Below, one piece after another: positions 33,738-40,615 of a stretch of DNA of 64,000 nt. Where the stretch lies: NCBI RefSeq assembly GCF_016616095.2, contig NZ_CP067089.2, forward strand, positions 310,001 through 374,000, read 5' to 3'. Source of the stretch: Breznakiella homolactica (lineage in GTDB: Bacteria; Spirochaetota; Spirochaetia; Treponematales; Breznakiellaceae). Each line of letters begins with the position of its first letter. Within the stretch, counting starts at the first letter, position 1. A model generated the notes under the pieces. It ran no database searches and was not told the DNA's origin. It worked only from the letters and a program-made list of their open reading frames with translations. Both the position numbers and the translations under genes were made by a program.

Positions 33738-34928
33738 TCAGAAACCGAAACAGAGACTGGTTACCGCCGAATCCCCGGAGGGGGATTGTTTTATTGTCGC
33801 GTCCAGGAGAATTTTATGCTGTTCGCACCGGGCTTTGAGCAGGGTGAGATAGTAAAACCGCAGGCTGTTGTCGCCGAATTGCCGGCAGTCGGATTGGAAA
33901 AAAGTATCCAGCCGGCTGCCGGTTTTGAATGGCCGGATCTCCTGGGTGGAGTCTTCCAGGAGCCGGCGCTCGGCCTCGGCGTCTGCGGCATCATTATACA
34001 CGGAAATACGGAATTTTACCCGTCCGGTTTCTCCGGGGGTATACCGGGGTACAGAGACCACCATGGTGGTCCCCCGGAATTTGGCGGCCTCCATGATCCG
34101 CCGCCGGTTAGCGGCGTCCGAAAGCTGGCCCTCCTGGGACTTTCCCATGGACCGCTGCAGGGCCGAGCGTTCCGCCGCGGCTACCAGTTCCACCGTGAGT
34201 ACCGAGGCAAGGTCCAGGATATCGATGATTCTGGCGCAGTGTGCTATCTCCCGGGCAATGCCGGACATCAGGGCAGACCGCTCGGCGGGATCGCTGCCGA
34301 TGAGTACAAAAAATACCAGGGGATCCATGTCCCGGATCAGCTCACCGATAAAATTGAAGAATCGTTTCCGGTCGTCCTCCTCCTTTAATGCTTCCGGAGC
34401 AGCCATGGCGCTGCTCTGTTTAAACAGTTCATCTTTCAGGATATCCACTGTTCCGCCAAGCCGGTCAATGATTAGCCGGAGAGATTTTTCCGGAACGGCG
34501 GTATCAGCGCCGATGGTTTGTTTAGGATGTTTCCGGTTCCAGGCCCGGACCATCGTTGACCGGTAGATACTCTCAATAACCGAACACATAATCCGGCACC
34601 GGAACAGGGAAAAGAATACCAGCTTCACCGAATCCTCCAGCAGCCGGTTGTTTGCGGCAATATCGGGAATATGGATTTCCATCTTTTCGATAAATCCCCG
34701 GCGGAACATGGTTTTGAGACAGGAGAATTCCACCGAGCCCAGACGGAATCCGTAACGCTTCTCTCCGTCGGCGGTTTCGAACCGGTGGAGCGCTTTGCCG
34801 TGACGCCTGTAAAATGATTCCCCGGTTTCATTGAGCACAATCCGCAGGGGAAAGGGTAATTTTTCCTTCCGCTCATCCTTCTCCAGTCCGATACTCCCGG
34901 TGCCGCTTTTTTCCATAATCCCAGTCAT
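33738..34928 (-). CDS. Protein of unknown function in a partner-switching operon
   Basis: This 396-aa protein starts at ATG 34928 with GGAGGAAAC upstream. It is soluble and mostly helical with arginine-rich segments (SVIESIYRSTMVRAWNRKHP, MDPLVFFVLIGSDPAERSAL). No domain is recognised. It lies 17 bp downstream of the HATPase gene and follows the STAS gene in the same operon, so it may be the output or a sensor of that switch. Confidence 0.6.
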   Translation of the reverse strand: MTGIMEKSGTGSIGLEKDERKEKLPFPLRIVLNETGESFYRRHGKALHRFETADGEKRYGFRLGSVEFSCLKTMFRRGFIEKMEIHIPDIAANNRLLEDSVKLVFFSLFRCRIMCSVIESIYRSTMVRAWNRKHPKQTIGADTAVPEKSLRLIIDRLGGTVDILKDELFKQSSAMAAPEALKEEDDRKRFFNFIGELIRDMDPLVFFVLIGSDPAERSALMSGIAREIAHCARIIDILDLASVLTVELVAAAERSALQRSMGKSQEGQLSDAANRRRIMEAAKFRGTTMVVSVPRYTPGETGRVKFRISVYNDAADAEAERRLLEDSTQEIRPFKTGSRLDTFFQSDCRQFGDNSLRFYYLTLLKARCEQHKILLDATIKQSPSGDSAVTSLCFGF

Positions 34929-34945
34929 AGTTTCCTCCTTTGCAC

Positions 34946-35479
34946 TTACTGTGAACCATTGGTAAACCACCGGACCACACCGATTTTGTTTTTCTTTCCG
35001 TTAAAAACCATCCCGCCGTTCCAGTATTCCAAAGCCGCGATAAGGCTGTTCCCGCCGTCGTGTTCATCGCTGTGGGCTCCCCGGTATTTCGCCAACTCGA
35101 GGAAACCTTCAAAATCCCCCGCCGCCAAGGCTTCCTGGCGGCGGCTGTAGAAACGGTTCCACTCCTCCAGTTCAACAAAACCGGGCCCTTCATCTTCTAC
35201 AATTAAACGTACCCGTTTTCGCAGATCATACCAGATCCGGATTTTTTTTGACGGGTCACATTTGTTTCCGTGTTTTATACCGTTCTTGATAATTTCCGAA
35301 AGCTGTTGATCCAGAAGCCCGCCCTCCAGGAATTCCCGGGGACAATGGGTCAGGATGGATTCGCTGTAATCCCTGATTCTGGAAAAATTACTGGGGAACT
35401 CCCGGTACTTCATGCCCTGGGCGTCAAACAATTCATTGTGTTCGTCCACAATGAGTTTCCGCACGATCAATCCTTTCAT
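34946..35479 (-). CDS. HATPase-domain anti-sigma/serine kinase-like protein (RsbW-like)
   Basis: This 177-aa protein carries GHKL ATPase motifs: N-box LSEIIKNGIKHGNKC (about 81-95), G1 box VEDEGPGF (about 113-120), and a G2-like GGNSLIAAL near 147-155. Such proteins phosphorylate a STAS partner and bind a sigma factor or other target. The STAS gene overlaps its start by 4 bp. No sigma factor gene is nearby. Confidence 0.8.
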   Translation of the reverse strand: MKGLIVRKLIVDEHNELFDAQGMKYREFPSNFSRIRDYSESILTHCPREFLEGGLLDQQLSEIIKNGIKHGNKCDPSKKIRIWYDLRKRVRLIVEDEGPGFVELEEWNRFYSRRQEALAAGDFEGFLELAKYRGAHSDEHDGGNSLIAALEYWNGGMVFNGKKNKIGVVRWFTNGSQ

Positions 35480-35790
35480 GCTGGTTCTTCTGTGATAATG
35501 CTGAGGATGTTGGACATTTTAAGAACCTTCCGCGGCATACCGGAGATACCCCGGAAGGTGACCGAGGTATTTTCTTTCCGGGAATGCTGGATAATCCTGA
35601 TCATGGCGCCTATACCGGAGCTGTCCAAATACCGGACGCCGGAAAAGTCGATACACAGGGAACGGGAGCCTGCGTTGATCTTCCCCAGCACCTGGTCGTA
35701 AAAATCGGAGGCGTGGTACAAATCACAGTCGCCGGAAACCTTCACTTCCAATACATGGGGTTCTTTTTTTTGGAAAAATTGTATATCCAT
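35476..35790 (-). CDS. STAS-domain anti-sigma factor antagonist
   Basis: This 104-aa protein has the SpoIIAA-like STAS core. The phosphorylation loop is VRYLDSSGIGAMIRI, where one of the paired serines would be modified by the downstream HATPase protein. It is the first gene of the minus-strand operon. It is divergent from the PP2C phosphatase gene, which probably dephosphorylates it. Confidence 0.9.
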   Translation of the reverse strand: MDIQFFQKKEPHVLEVKVSGDCDLYHASDFYDQVLGKINAGSRSLCIDFSGVRYLDSSGIGAMIRIIQHSRKENTSVTFRGISGMPRKVLKMSNILSIITEEPA

Positions 35791-35888
35791 GGTCCGTACT
35801 ATAGGGCATCTGTATGAGAACTGTATTAGGGTTGTATTAAAGTTACGTTAAAAAAAACCGGGCTCATGATATTTTAACAATCCTTCTG

Positions 35889-35894
35889 TATAAA
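35889..35894 (+). promoter_or_regulatory. -10 element of the PP2C phosphatase gene
   Basis: TATAAA (35889-35894) lies six bases before ATG 35901 and no Shine-Dalgarno is present, so the transcript would be leaderless. A good -35 box is not visible. Confidence 0.4.
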
Positions 35895-35900
35895 TACCTC

Positions 35901-37082
35901 ATGAAAACAAAAGCGGAAGCGAGTATTATCCAAGAATGCCCGGAAAAAAAAGCCTATCCCAATTCCATCCAGAAACTGGCGGTTCATTTCTCCTGGATCG
36001 CCTCTTCCCGTCGAATGGTGGAAGTCGCCGATGCCCTGTCGGGCCGGCAGGATCTGGCGGTGCTATGTATTGTGGATGAACAGCGGCGGCCTTTGGGAAT
36101 CCTCCGGCGGGAAGAACTCTTCCTGCGTCTGGGAAAGCCCTTCGGCAGGGAACTGCTGAAGAATACCCCGGTGGACACGGCGGGCGAACCGGGCCTGGTG
36201 ATTTCCGGGGATACCAATATTTTCGCCGAGACGCTGGCTGCGGGTTCACGGGAGCAGATGGGGACGGTTTATCAGGATACCTATATTATCCTCACCGGGC
36301 CGGACGGGGAATTTACCGGGTTGCTGCCGGTCCGGAAGTATTCCCGGTATATGGCGGAGATAACCAACCGGGATATAGAAACCGCCCGGGTACTCCAGGA
36401 ACGTCTTCTGGAGAATGCCGATGACCCGGGGGACCAGGATATACGGGTTGACGCGTGGTCACGCCCGGCCAAGGGGGTGGGGGGTGATTTCTACTGTCTG
36501 AGAAATATCGGGCCGGAACTTTTTTTCGGAACCCTCTGTGATGTGTCCGGTAAGGGAATTACGGCGGCCCTGGTGGTGTCCATGGTCTGGGGTTTCCTCC
36601 GGGCCTATGATATGCGCCGCGGATTACGGAACCTGCTTTTGGATCTGAATACCGCGATGATTTCTTCCTTCCATCTGGAACGGTACCTGACGGGTTTTTT
36701 CTTTATCCATGACCGAAAAAAACAAAAACTCTACCTGGCGGACATGGGCCATGCCCATTCGGTGTTTATCCGGAACGGGAGAGAGCATTCCCTGGAGAAA
36801 TCCAGGGTTAACCTTCCTGTCGGTATCGGACCGGAAATTGATCCCCGGCTCTGTGTTCTGCAGCTCCGGCCCGGGGACGCCCTGCTGCTTTACACCGACG
36901 GTATACCGGAACAGGATAATCCCCTGGGAGAGGAGTTCGGGGACCAGCGCCTGGCCGGCATAATTCTATCCTGCCTCAAGTCCGGCGGGGTTCTTTCAAG
37001 GGATCTGCCTGAAGAACTGGATGCCTTCCGGAACGGAAGTCCCCAGCATGACGACATGACGTTCCTGCTGTTCCGGTTCTGA
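35901..37082 (+). CDS. PP2C/SpoIIE-type serine phosphatase (RsbU/RsbP-like)
   Basis: This 393-aa protein has a CBS-like N-terminal sensory part (ALSGRQDLAVLCIVDEQRRP LGIL region, about 45-70). A linker helix (VLQERLLENADD) follows, then a PPM phosphatase domain with metal-binding GVGGDFYCL, LCDVSGKGITAALV, LYTDGIPEQ and QHDDMTFLLF. It is expected to dephosphorylate the STAS protein encoded divergently and so release the regulated target. Confidence 0.85.
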   Translation: MKTKAEASIIQECPEKKAYPNSIQKLAVHFSWIASSRRMVEVADALSGRQDLAVLCIVDEQRRPLGILRREELFLRLGKPFGRELLKNTPVDTAGEPGLVISGDTNIFAETLAAGSREQMGTVYQDTYIILTGPDGEFTGLLPVRKYSRYMAEITNRDIETARVLQERLLENADDPGDQDIRVDAWSRPAKGVGGDFYCLRNIGPELFFGTLCDVSGKGITAALVVSMVWGFLRAYDMRRGLRNLLLDLNTAMISSFHLERYLTGFFFIHDRKKQKLYLADMGHAHSVFIRNGREHSLEKSRVNLPVGIGPEIDPRLCVLQLRPGDALLLYTDGIPEQDNPLGEEFGDQRLAGIILSCLKSGGVLSRDLPEELDAFRNGSPQHDDMTFLLFRF

Positions 37083-37282
37083 ACCCGGGGCATGGGCAGG
37101 TCCGGCCGTGGATTCCTGCCTTTTTCCTTATCCTTGTATACCCGCAGATTGTCCGCCGAATGGAGGTCCGCCGAGTAGCCTTCAAACCATTTTTTGTAGG
37201 CGGCGCGGCCTTCGAATCGCGCTGTAAATCCGGGGATTTTATACGTGAATTCAAAGACCACTCCTTTTTTATAACCCTTCAT
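37083..37282 (-). pseudogene. Truncated SnoaL-like (NTF2-fold) protein
   Basis: From ATG 37282 the frame reads MKGYKKGVVFEFTYKIPGFT and ARFEGRAAYKKWFEGY, the first strands of a SnoaL-like protein. It then runs out of similarity and continues antisense into the phosphatase gene. It lies 8 bp after the cupin stop, so it was probably the second gene of that operon before its 3' part was lost. Confidence 0.5.
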
Positions 37283-37290
37283 GGTGTACC

Positions 37291-37680
37291 CTATTTTACA
37301 GGGACCATGTTTCCGTCATTCTGTGTTTTCTGCGTTAAGCTGTTTTCCTGGGCCTGGATGCAGATATACACCAAGCCCGCGCTGCCTGAGTTAATGCCCC
37401 GTACGCCGGCGGGGGCGACACGGACCACGCTGCCTTCTTCGATGGGGAATACATCATCGTCCACTTTGAAGGTGCCGTTACCGCTGATTACAATATAGGT
37501 TTCTTCGTTGAGCGTGTGGGTGTGCCAGAACGGGCTGCTCCGCCCGGCGGGCAGGCTGTTCAGGGAGATTTCGCAGCCCGTAAGCCCAAGCTCATTGCCC
37601 AGTTCTATCCTGCCTTTTTCCGAAAGCTTTTCAAATGTTCCGATGTTTTTTGTGCTGTAGTTCTTTGTGTTTTCTGCCAT
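37291..37680 (-). CDS. Cupin-domain protein
   Basis: This 129-aa single cupin has motif 1 FWHTHTLNEETYIVISGNGT and motif 2 GSVVRVAPAGVRGI. The two His and the Glu of motif 1 are present, so a metal site is possible. ATG 37680 has GGAGG eight bases upstream. It is divergent from an Rrf2-type regulator. Such pairs are frequent in anaerobes; the substrate is unknown. Confidence 0.85.
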   Translation of the reverse strand: MAENTKNYSTKNIGTFEKLSEKGRIELGNELGLTGCEISLNSLPAGRSSPFWHTHTLNEETYIVISGNGTFKVDDDVFPIEEGSVVRVAPAGVRGINSGSAGLVYICIQAQENSLTQKTQNDGNMVPVK

Positions 37681-37703
37681 GATCATATCCTCCGTGGAAT
37701 GTT

Positions 37704-37765
37704 GTAGGTTATGCTCCTACATTGAATATACTATATCCCGAGTATGTTGTAGTGTCAATACCTAC
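37704..37765. promoter_or_regulatory. Operators between the cupin and Rrf2-type genes
   Basis: Two inverted repeats with the same half-sites: GTAGG...CCTAC (37704-37720) and TGTAG...CTACA (37748-37765 region). The repeated TGTAG half-site in the divergent promoter suggests binding by the adjacent Rrf2-type regulator. Confidence 0.5.
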
Positions 37766-37825
37766 ATCTTGAAATTGTATCCAATATTTGTTACACTTGG
37801 AAAAATTGATGAAGAGGAGGGCCGT

Positions 37826-38281
37826 ATGCGTATCAGTATAAAATGTTCCACCGCGGTGCATATGCTCCTGATAATAGCCCGGCTGCAGGGCCGGCATAAG
37901 GTGACCAGTGATTTTATGGCCACCAGCGCCGGGTGCAATCCGGTGGAAATCCGCAAGCTCATGGGGTCCCTGAAAAACGCGGGCATCATAGAGGTGGCCC
38001 GGGGCACCGGGGGCGCGAGCCTGCTGAAAGACCCGAAGGACATTACCCTGCTGGACATTTACGCCGCGGTGGATGAAGTTTCGGTGGAGGAGTTTATCGG
38101 CATACACCAGAATTCTTCCGACCGGTGTCCCTACGGGAGAAACATAAAGCGGCTGCTTACCGAGGCCTATACGGAAATAGGCCAGGCCATTCACGGCAAG
38201 ATGACCGCCATAACACTGGAGCGGTTTATTCAGCGCCTTGAAGAAATCGAACCGGAGCTTGATGGGCCCGTTTTGTCTTAG
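37826..38281 (+). CDS. Rrf2-family transcriptional regulator
   Basis: This 151-aa winged-helix protein has the Rrf2 N-terminus MRISIKCSTAVHMLLIIARL and wing region LMGSLKNAGIIEVARGTGGA. DITLLDIYAAVDE follows, as in YwnA-like members. There is no full three-Cys Fe-S cluster of the IscR type. A GGAGGG ribosome site precedes ATG 37826. It probably controls the divergent cupin gene. Confidence 0.85.
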   Translation: MRISIKCSTAVHMLLIIARLQGRHKVTSDFMATSAGCNPVEIRKLMGSLKNAGIIEVARGTGGASLLKDPKDITLLDIYAAVDEVSVEEFIGIHQNSSDRCPYGRNIKRLLTEAYTEIGQAIHGKMTAITLERFIQRLEEIEPELDGPVLS

Positions 38282-38377
38282 CGCGTTGTAACACCTAAAT
38301 TGCGTCCTTCATTCGCCGGTTAGCGGCCGCGATAATAAGGGAAAAGGATTATGCTATGAAACAGGGGAAAGAATAAA

Positions 38378-38554
38378 ATGCTGCGGGAATCCACTACGGA
38401 AGCGCTTATCTGCGAAAAGCTTTTGGAGATGATGGAAAACAAACCATGCTTTTCTATTTTTGCCAATCATTCTGTCAGCGGCGGTATCCGCGGCCCCCTC
38501 TCCAGGCTGCCGCTGTACTTGAGGCGGCAGCCTGGCGGGATAGCCGGAGGGTGA
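38378..38554 (+). CDS. Short reading frame, possible gene remnant
   Basis: ATG 38378 has GGGGAAAG upstream and opens 58 codons: MLRESTTEALICEKLLEMME, then NKPCFSIFANHSVSGG. The last third reads through a GC-rich hairpin, which suggests a truncated N-terminus rather than an intact gene. Unrecognised. Confidence 0.3.
   Translation: MLRESTTEALICEKLLEMMENKPCFSIFANHSVSGGIRGPLSRLPLYLRRQPGGIAGG
38502..38535. terminator. GC-rich hairpin
   Basis: CCAGGCTGCCGC (38502-38513) pairs perfectly with GCGGCAGCCTGG (38524-38535). A second inverted repeat, GGAGGGTGA with TCACCCTCC (38547-38576 region), follows. They lie between convergent units and may terminate both. Confidence 0.5.
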
Positions 38555-38589
38555 GTTTTTATGGCTTCACCCTCCGCAAAAACCAACTG

Positions 38590-38901
38590 TCACCCGGTAA
38601 ACGAATACTTCTGCCTTAACCGGTCGTATTCCGCTTTTACTTTATCCTTCCGGTTAAACCGTGACGAGGGAAACACCGCCGCGCCGTGGGCCACAAGACT
38701 CAAGCCCAGGGCAATCATAACCCACATCGGCCAAAAGTACCCGCCCAACGAGGTGAGCAGGTAAATGATCACCGACAGTATTGATGCCCCAATGCCGGCA
38801 ATCAAATGCACGGTGAACCCGCTTCTTGCCTCAACCCGCTTTCTGGCAAGCTTCATAAGTTCCTGTTCTGTCATAGTATGTAATTCCGATGTCTTTTCCA
38901 T
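38590..38901 (-). CDS. 2TM-domain membrane protein
   Basis: This 103-aa protein has two hydrophobic helices (FTVHLIAGIGASILSVIIYL and WPMWVMIALGLSLVAHGAAV). They are preceded by an ARKRVEARSGF segment and followed by a basic-acidic tail, matching the 2TM domain family. It lies 11 bp downstream of the MerR gene and is likely under its control. Confidence 0.7.
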   Translation of the reverse strand: MEKTSELHTMTEQELMKLARKRVEARSGFTVHLIAGIGASILSVIIYLLTSLGGYFWPMWVMIALGLSLVAHGAAVFPSSRFNRKDKVKAEYDRLRQKYSFTG

Positions 38902-38912
38902 AATATTTCTCC

Positions 38913-39686
38913 TTACGATTTAAATGGATCGTATCCAAGGCCGGCTATGAATGTATCAAAAGCCGACTCGATGAATTCATGCTCGCTTTTCCACCCGCCG
39001 CTGTCCCATTTTTCGGCGAGCCTGGCAAGCTCCGGCAGAAGACTCTCATCGCCTTTGGTAAACGCCGCGGCGATGTCCCAGTACTCTTTGGCCAGGGCCT
39101 GGCCCTGTTCGCTTTCGGGGGGTATTCCCTTTTTCCGCAGTTCGGCGGCTTTTTTGAATACCCGCTTCTGGGCGTTCATAATCTTTTCCTGGTCCTCTCT
39201 GTCAAAGCTATGGGCGTGGTCGAGCAGTCTGCCGTCGAAATGTTTTATTGCCCAGTACAGATCATGCTTGGCCCGCAGGAGATCGAGTATATCCGCGTAC
39301 TTCTCCCAGTCCACGGTTTCCATCTCCAATACTTCCGCCTGCAATTTTTCGGTGGCCTCCAGCACATCCGATAGGGCGCTGATTTTTTCCCGGATGCCCC
39401 TGGCCTGTTCCGAAAGAGCGCCTGCCACTTCCCCGGTTGTATTGAGGGAGGGGAGGCGGTCTTTGATATCCGCCAGGGAAAACCCCAAGTACTTCATGGA
39501 TTGGATTTGGTGGAGCTTGACAATATCCCTGTGGGTATACAGCCTGCGCCCGCCTTCGCTTTTACCCGACGGTTTGAGGATATTTTCGTTATCGTAGTAC
39601 TGCAGGGTGAACACGGTGGTATTCACTTTTTTGGCGGCTTCGCCCACGGTCATATATCCCTGCGGTATGGCCCTGTGTTTTTCCAT
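38913..39686 (-). CDS. MerR-family regulator with TipAS ligand-binding domain
   Basis: This 257-aa protein has an N-terminal MerR helix-turn-helix and wing (MTVGEAAKKVNTTVFTLQYY, SEGGRRLYTHRDIVKLHQIQ), a coiled-coil dimer helix, and a C-terminal TipAS-like helical domain (HLYW-type stretch, EYWDIAAAFTKGDESLLPEL, GLGYDPF). TipAS proteins bind thiopeptides or other drugs. Its own promoter has the 19-bp spacer typical of MerR control. Confidence 0.85.
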   Translation of the reverse strand: MEKHRAIPQGYMTVGEAAKKVNTTVFTLQYYDNENILKPSGKSEGGRRLYTHRDIVKLHQIQSMKYLGFSLADIKDRLPSLNTTGEVAGALSEQARGIREKISALSDVLEATEKLQAEVLEMETVDWEKYADILDLLRAKHDLYWAIKHFDGRLLDHAHSFDREDQEKIMNAQKRVFKKAAELRKKGIPPESEQGQALAKEYWDIAAAFTKGDESLLPELARLAEKWDSGGWKSEHEFIESAFDTFIAGLGYDPFKS

Positions 39687-39707
39687 GACATTGACCTCCT
39701 AGGGTAT

Positions 39708-39738
39708 AATATAATTCATGAGGTAAGCTCACGAGCAA
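39708..39738 (-). promoter_or_regulatory. MerR-type promoter with 19-bp spacer
   Basis: On the minus strand -35 TTGCTC (39738-39733) and -10 TATATT (39713-39708) are separated by 19 bp. The spacer contains the dyad TGAG-CTTAC-CTCA. Long spacers with a central dyad are the hallmark of MerR-activated promoters, so autoregulation is likely. Confidence 0.7.
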
Positions 39739-39855
39739 GACTTTTTTAAAATATTTCTATTGGTTTATCTAATTGGCGCCGGGATATACTTGCTGGATTT
39801 AAAATCAATCCTTACCTATAATGGGTATGATGTAAAAATATGAAAGGAGTTTTTT

Positions 39856-40281
39856 ATGCTGTTTGAACTTTTTATCAATTTTGACGGAAACTGCCGGGAG
39901 GCGCTGGAGTTCTACGCAAATGTCTTTAAAAAAGAAGCCCAGAACCTGATGACCTATGACCAGGCGCCGGCTAATCCGGATTATCCGCTTCAGGAAACAG
40001 ACCGGAACAAGATTATGTATGCCAGTATCCGGTTTGACAATATGCTGGCCATGTTTATGGATGTATCCGAAGGAATGCCCTTTACCAAAGGAACCAATAT
40101 TTCCCCGACCCTGAGCATGGACAGCAAGGAAGAGGTGGCGCGGATTTTCCAGGGGCTTGCCGAAGGCGGAACCGTTGAAACAGACCTGAGAAAGACCTTC
40201 TTCAGCGAGTGCTATGGATCGGTCACCGATAAGTTCGGCATTAACTGGCAGCTTCTGCAAATGACCCCGAAGGCGACGTAA
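39856..40281 (+). CDS. VOC/PhnB-like protein
   Basis: This 141-aa protein belongs to the vicinal-oxygen-chelate fold group of PhnB/YjdN-like proteins: LFINFDGNCREALEFYANVF at the start, then ASIRFDNMLAMFMDVSEG, and YGSVTDKFGINWQL at the end. The last phrase is the usual closing motif. The enzymatic role of this group is not established. AAAGGAG precedes the ATG. Confidence 0.8.
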   Translation: MLFELFINFDGNCREALEFYANVFKKEAQNLMTYDQAPANPDYPLQETDRNKIMYASIRFDNMLAMFMDVSEGMPFTKGTNISPTLSMDSKEEVARIFQGLAEGGTVETDLRKTFFSECYGSVTDKFGINWQLLQMTPKAT

Positions 40282-40311
40282 TTCCGCCGACCCCATGATG
40301 AGGAGGCCAAA

Positions 40312-40520
40312 ATGAAACCTGAATATGTTTTTTCCAAATCAAAACCCAATCCCTATGAAAAAAACTACGAAAGCAAATCACCATCAGGATTGATGTTGAT
40401 ACAATTGAATACTTCAAAAAGAAAGCGGAAGAAACAGGAATTCCCTATCAGGACCTGATAAATCTGTACCTTTCCGACTGCGCCCATAAATCAAGGAATC
40501 TTCACATCAATTGGAAATGA
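40312..40520 (+). pseudogene. BrnA-type antitoxin gene with single-base frameshift
   Basis: ATG 40312 (AGGAGG upstream) reads MKPEYVFSKSKPNPYEKN, the standard BrnA-family start, and then goes off frame. Shifting by one base after an A-run gives ITIRIDVDTIEYFKKKAEET, GIPYQDLINLYLSDCA and HINWK plus TGA at 40518-40520. One extra A in the A7 run (40362-40368 region) would restore EKKLRKQITIRID. No BrnT toxin gene adjoins it. Either a decayed orphan antitoxin or a slippage-controlled gene. Confidence 0.8.
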
Positions 40521-40556
40521 CAATACCGTATCGGTTATCTACTCCCCGGAATCCTC

Positions 40557-40615
40557 GCTGAATCGAAATCTATGATTTCGATTCAGCTTAGGAGTTTTCC
40601 CAAGGGGAAAACTCC
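40557..40615 (-). repeat. Double-hairpin dispersed element, copy 2 (opposite orientation)
   Basis: Perfect 14-bp arms GCTGAATCGAAATC (40557-40570) and GATTTCGATTCAGC (40574-40587), then TTA, then GGAGTTTTCC with GGAAAACTCC (40591-40615). On the minus strand it reads exactly like the 3' flank of the radC-like gene. The histidine kinase stop codon lies between the two hairpins, so the last nine or so codons of the kinase come from the repeat. Confidence 0.75.

Noticed and set aside
33642..34388. Open frame of 248 codons on the + strand starting MARYSFDHLKCLLENIDTIS
   Set aside because: Beyond its first 32 codons it is exactly antisense to the well-supported gene 33738-34928, and the protein is Gly/Pro-rich without pattern. 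The first 32 codons could be a remnant, but this cannot be supported.
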